Positions 15,174 to 16,637 of a DNA stretch of 16,637 nt are shown here, in pieces. A program made the position numbers and the translations under genes. The notes below the pieces were generated by a model. The model did not search any database, was not told the DNA's origin, and saw only the letters and a program-made list of their open reading frames with translations. The DNA comes from Rhodospirillales bacterium (lineage in GTDB: Bacteria > Pseudomonadota > Alphaproteobacteria > Rhodospirillales > Defluviicoccaceae): contig JAHCKI010000019.1 in the NCBI GenBank assembly GCA_026125865.1, positions 1 through 16,637 of the forward strand, written 5' to 3'. Numbering within the stretch: position 1 is the first letter of the stretch; every line of letters starts with the position of its first letter.

Positions 15174-16637
15174 GTGGCGCGAAAGCGGTCGCCGTTTTAC
15201 CCCAAAGGACGGCAGGTCACGCCCGAAGCTCTCGACGACATCCGGGCACTGCTCGGTGATACCCCGCGAAAACGTGATTTGTTGATCGAACATCTGCACC
15301 GTATCCAGGATCGATTCGGTCATTTGTCTGCCGCTCACCTTGCCGCCTTGGCGGAACACTTGGGGCTTGCCCAGGCCGATGTCTATGAAACCGCGACCTT
15401 CTATGTCCATTTCGATGTGGTGAAAGGTGGGGAAACGCCTCCACCGGAGGTGACGATACACGTCTGCTCCGGCGTCGTCTGCGAGATGCACGGCTCGAAC
15501 CGATTGTATCAAACCTTGGCGAGCCTTGCCGACAGCGATGCTCGCATCGTCAAGGCGCCATGCATGGGCGCCTGCAACAAGGCGCCGGTCGCCACGGTTG
15601 GGAAGCGGCAGATCGCGCCGGCAACGCGCGATACCGTTGCGGCGGCGGTGACATCCCGATCCGTTGATCCGGAGGTTCCGGCATACAGGGATTTCGATAC
15701 GTATGTGGGTGGTGGCGGTTACGGCGTGCTGCGCTCGCTGCGGACGGGACAGCGATCCCGGGACGAGGTGTTGGCTATCATCGAGGCTTCCGGGCTGCGT
15801 GGTCTTGGCGGCGCCGGATTTTCCACCGGGCGCAAGTGGCGTTTTTTGCTGGATGCGCCGAAACCACGCCTGCTCGCCGTCAACGCCGATGAAGGTGAGC
15901 CGGGCACGTTCAAGGATCGCTTCTGTTTGGACACCGATCCTCACCGGCTTATCGAAGGGGCATTGATCGCGGCCTGGGTTATCGAGGCGGAAGACATCTA
16001 CCTCTATGTCCGCGATGAATACGCACACGATCATGTCTTGCTTGCGCGCGAAATCGACAGGGTTCGGGCCGCGGGACTGGCCGACAACATCTCGATCCAT
16101 CTGCGTCGCGGCGCGGGTTCCTATATTTGCGGCGAAGAGTCGGCGATGTTGGAGAGCCTGGAGGGGAAGCGGGGGCTACCGCGCAACCGGCCGCCGTTTC
16201 CCGCCGAGCGCGGGCTGTTCGGCCGGCCGACCCTGATCAACAACGTCGAAACGCTGTTCTGGTTGCCGGAAATCCTTGAAACGGGCGCCGAAGCCTATCA
16301 GCAGGCCGGTCGTCCGCGCCTTTTTTCGGTGTCCGGGCGGGTTCGCCAACCGGGCGTGAAACGCGCACCCGCCACCGTGACCGCTCGGCAACTGGTGAAC
16401 GACCATGCGGGCGGCATGCTGCCGGGCCACGTTTTCAAGGCGTATCTGCCGGGCGGCGCTTCGGGCGGCATTCTGCCGGCGGCGATGGCCGATGTGTCGC
16501 TCGATTTCGGACAACTGGATCAATATGGCTGCTTCGTTGGTTCCGCCGCCGTCGTCATTCTCTCGGACCAGGACGATATCCGAGGCGTCGTCCGCAATCT
16601 GGTCGGTTTTTTCGAGGACGAGAGCTGCGGACAATGC
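15174..16637 (+). CDS. NAD-dependent formate dehydrogenase beta subunit, NuoE-NuoF fusion (3' end outside window)
   Basis: This frame is open to the window end (488 residues visible). It encodes the diaphorase subunit that passes electrons from formate to NAD+. Residues about 1-160 are NuoE-like: PKGRQV, LLIEHLHRIQD, ETATFYVHFD, and a [2Fe-2S] site from Cys98, Cys103, Cys130 and Cys134 (VCSGVVC, APCMGAC). Residues about 170 on are NuoF-like: glycine-rich GLRGLGGAGFSTGRKW (207-222) for NADH, NADEGEPGTFKD (237-248) for FMN, YICGEES and ESLEGKRGLPR, LPGGASGG, and finally SCGQC, the first two cysteines of the N3-type [4Fe-4S] site, where the window ends. The fused layout matches the tungsten formate dehydrogenase 1 beta subunit of Methylobacterium (about 570 residues), so about 85 residues are missing. 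GTG 15174 has AGGGA six nt upstream; ATG 15135 is an in-frame alternative with poor spacing. The alpha subunit is expected just downstream. A NAD-reducing hydrogenase diaphorase is a less likely alternative. Confidence 0.9.
   Translation, partial: MARKRSPFYPKGRQVTPEALDDIRALLGDTPRKRDLLIEHLHRIQDRFGHLSAAHLAALAEHLGLAQADVYETATFYVHFDVVKGGETPPPEVTIHVCSGVVCEMHGSNRLYQTLASLADSDARIVKAPCMGACNKAPVATVGKRQIAPATRDTVAAAVTSRSVDPEVPAYRDFDTYVGGGGYGVLRSLRTGQRSRDEVLAIIEASGLRGLGGAGFSTGRKWRFLLDAPKPRLLAVNADEGEPGTFKDRFCLDTDPHRLIEGALIAAWVIEAEDIYLYVRDEYAHDHVLLAREIDRVRAAGLADNISIHLRRGAGSYICGEESAMLESLEGKRGLPRNRPPFPAERGLFGRPTLINNVETLFWLPEILETGAEAYQQAGRPRLFSVSGRVRQPGVKRAPATVTARQLVNDHAGGMLPGHVFKAYLPGGASGGILPAAMADVSLDFGQLDQYGCFVGSAAVVILSDQDDIRGVVRNLVGFFEDESCGQC

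Noticed and set aside
15144..16100. A 318-codon minus-strand open frame
   Set aside because: The plus strand here encodes the formate dehydrogenase beta subunit with all cofactor motifs, so the minus frame is a shadow.

Overview
The window looks like a piece of a GC-rich (about 60 % by eye) Gram-negative, probably proteobacterial, chromosome. Three things suggest this: a lipoprotein solute-binding protein with Asp at position +2, a secreted family-144-type glucanase with an N-terminal signal peptide, and a NuoE-NuoF fused formate dehydrogenase beta subunit of the kind known from methylotrophic and other proteobacteria. No RNA gene, insertion sequence, CRISPR array or prophage gene was seen.

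Bases 1-11434 form one tightly packed plus-strand operon. In order it holds the C-terminus of a GH144/glycoamylase-type endo-beta-1,2-glucanase (cut by the window edge), a MalK-type ABC ATPase, a lipoprotein solute-binding protein, two MalF/MalG-type permeases, and a large exported multidomain protein. That protein carries a CBM11/CIA30-like module, an F5/8C module, a beta-sandwich and an (alpha/alpha)6 barrel. Last comes a 1138-residue cytoplasmic GH94 phosphorylase. Three junctions are ATGA start/stop overlaps and the other gaps are 4-48 nt. Facing it on the minus strand (14889-11459) is a two-gene unit: a second GH144-type glucanase whose N-terminal module is broken by about four frameshifts, and a GH1 beta-glucosidase that overlaps its 3' end. 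The two units converge with only 24 nt between stop codons.

Together the genes read as a beta-1,2-glucan (sophoro-oligosaccharide or cyclic glucan) scavenging locus. GH144-type enzymes outside the cytoplasm would cut the polymer, the ABC importer would bring in oligosaccharides, the GH94 enzyme would release glucose 1-phosphate, and the GH1 enzyme would finish the short products. The piece with no assigned function is the 1074-residue exported barrel protein, translationally coupled to the phosphorylase. It is the best candidate for something undescribed, perhaps a new glycoside hydrolase family that trims or linearises the glucan. The substrate is inferred from family membership and co-occurrence, not shown directly.

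Bases 14890-15173 are a 284-nt divergent intergenic region with a long imperfect hairpin and a perfect 13-nt palindrome. From 15174 to the window end runs an incomplete gene for an NAD-dependent formate dehydrogenase beta subunit. It is unrelated in function to the glucan locus and probably starts a separate formate oxidation operon.
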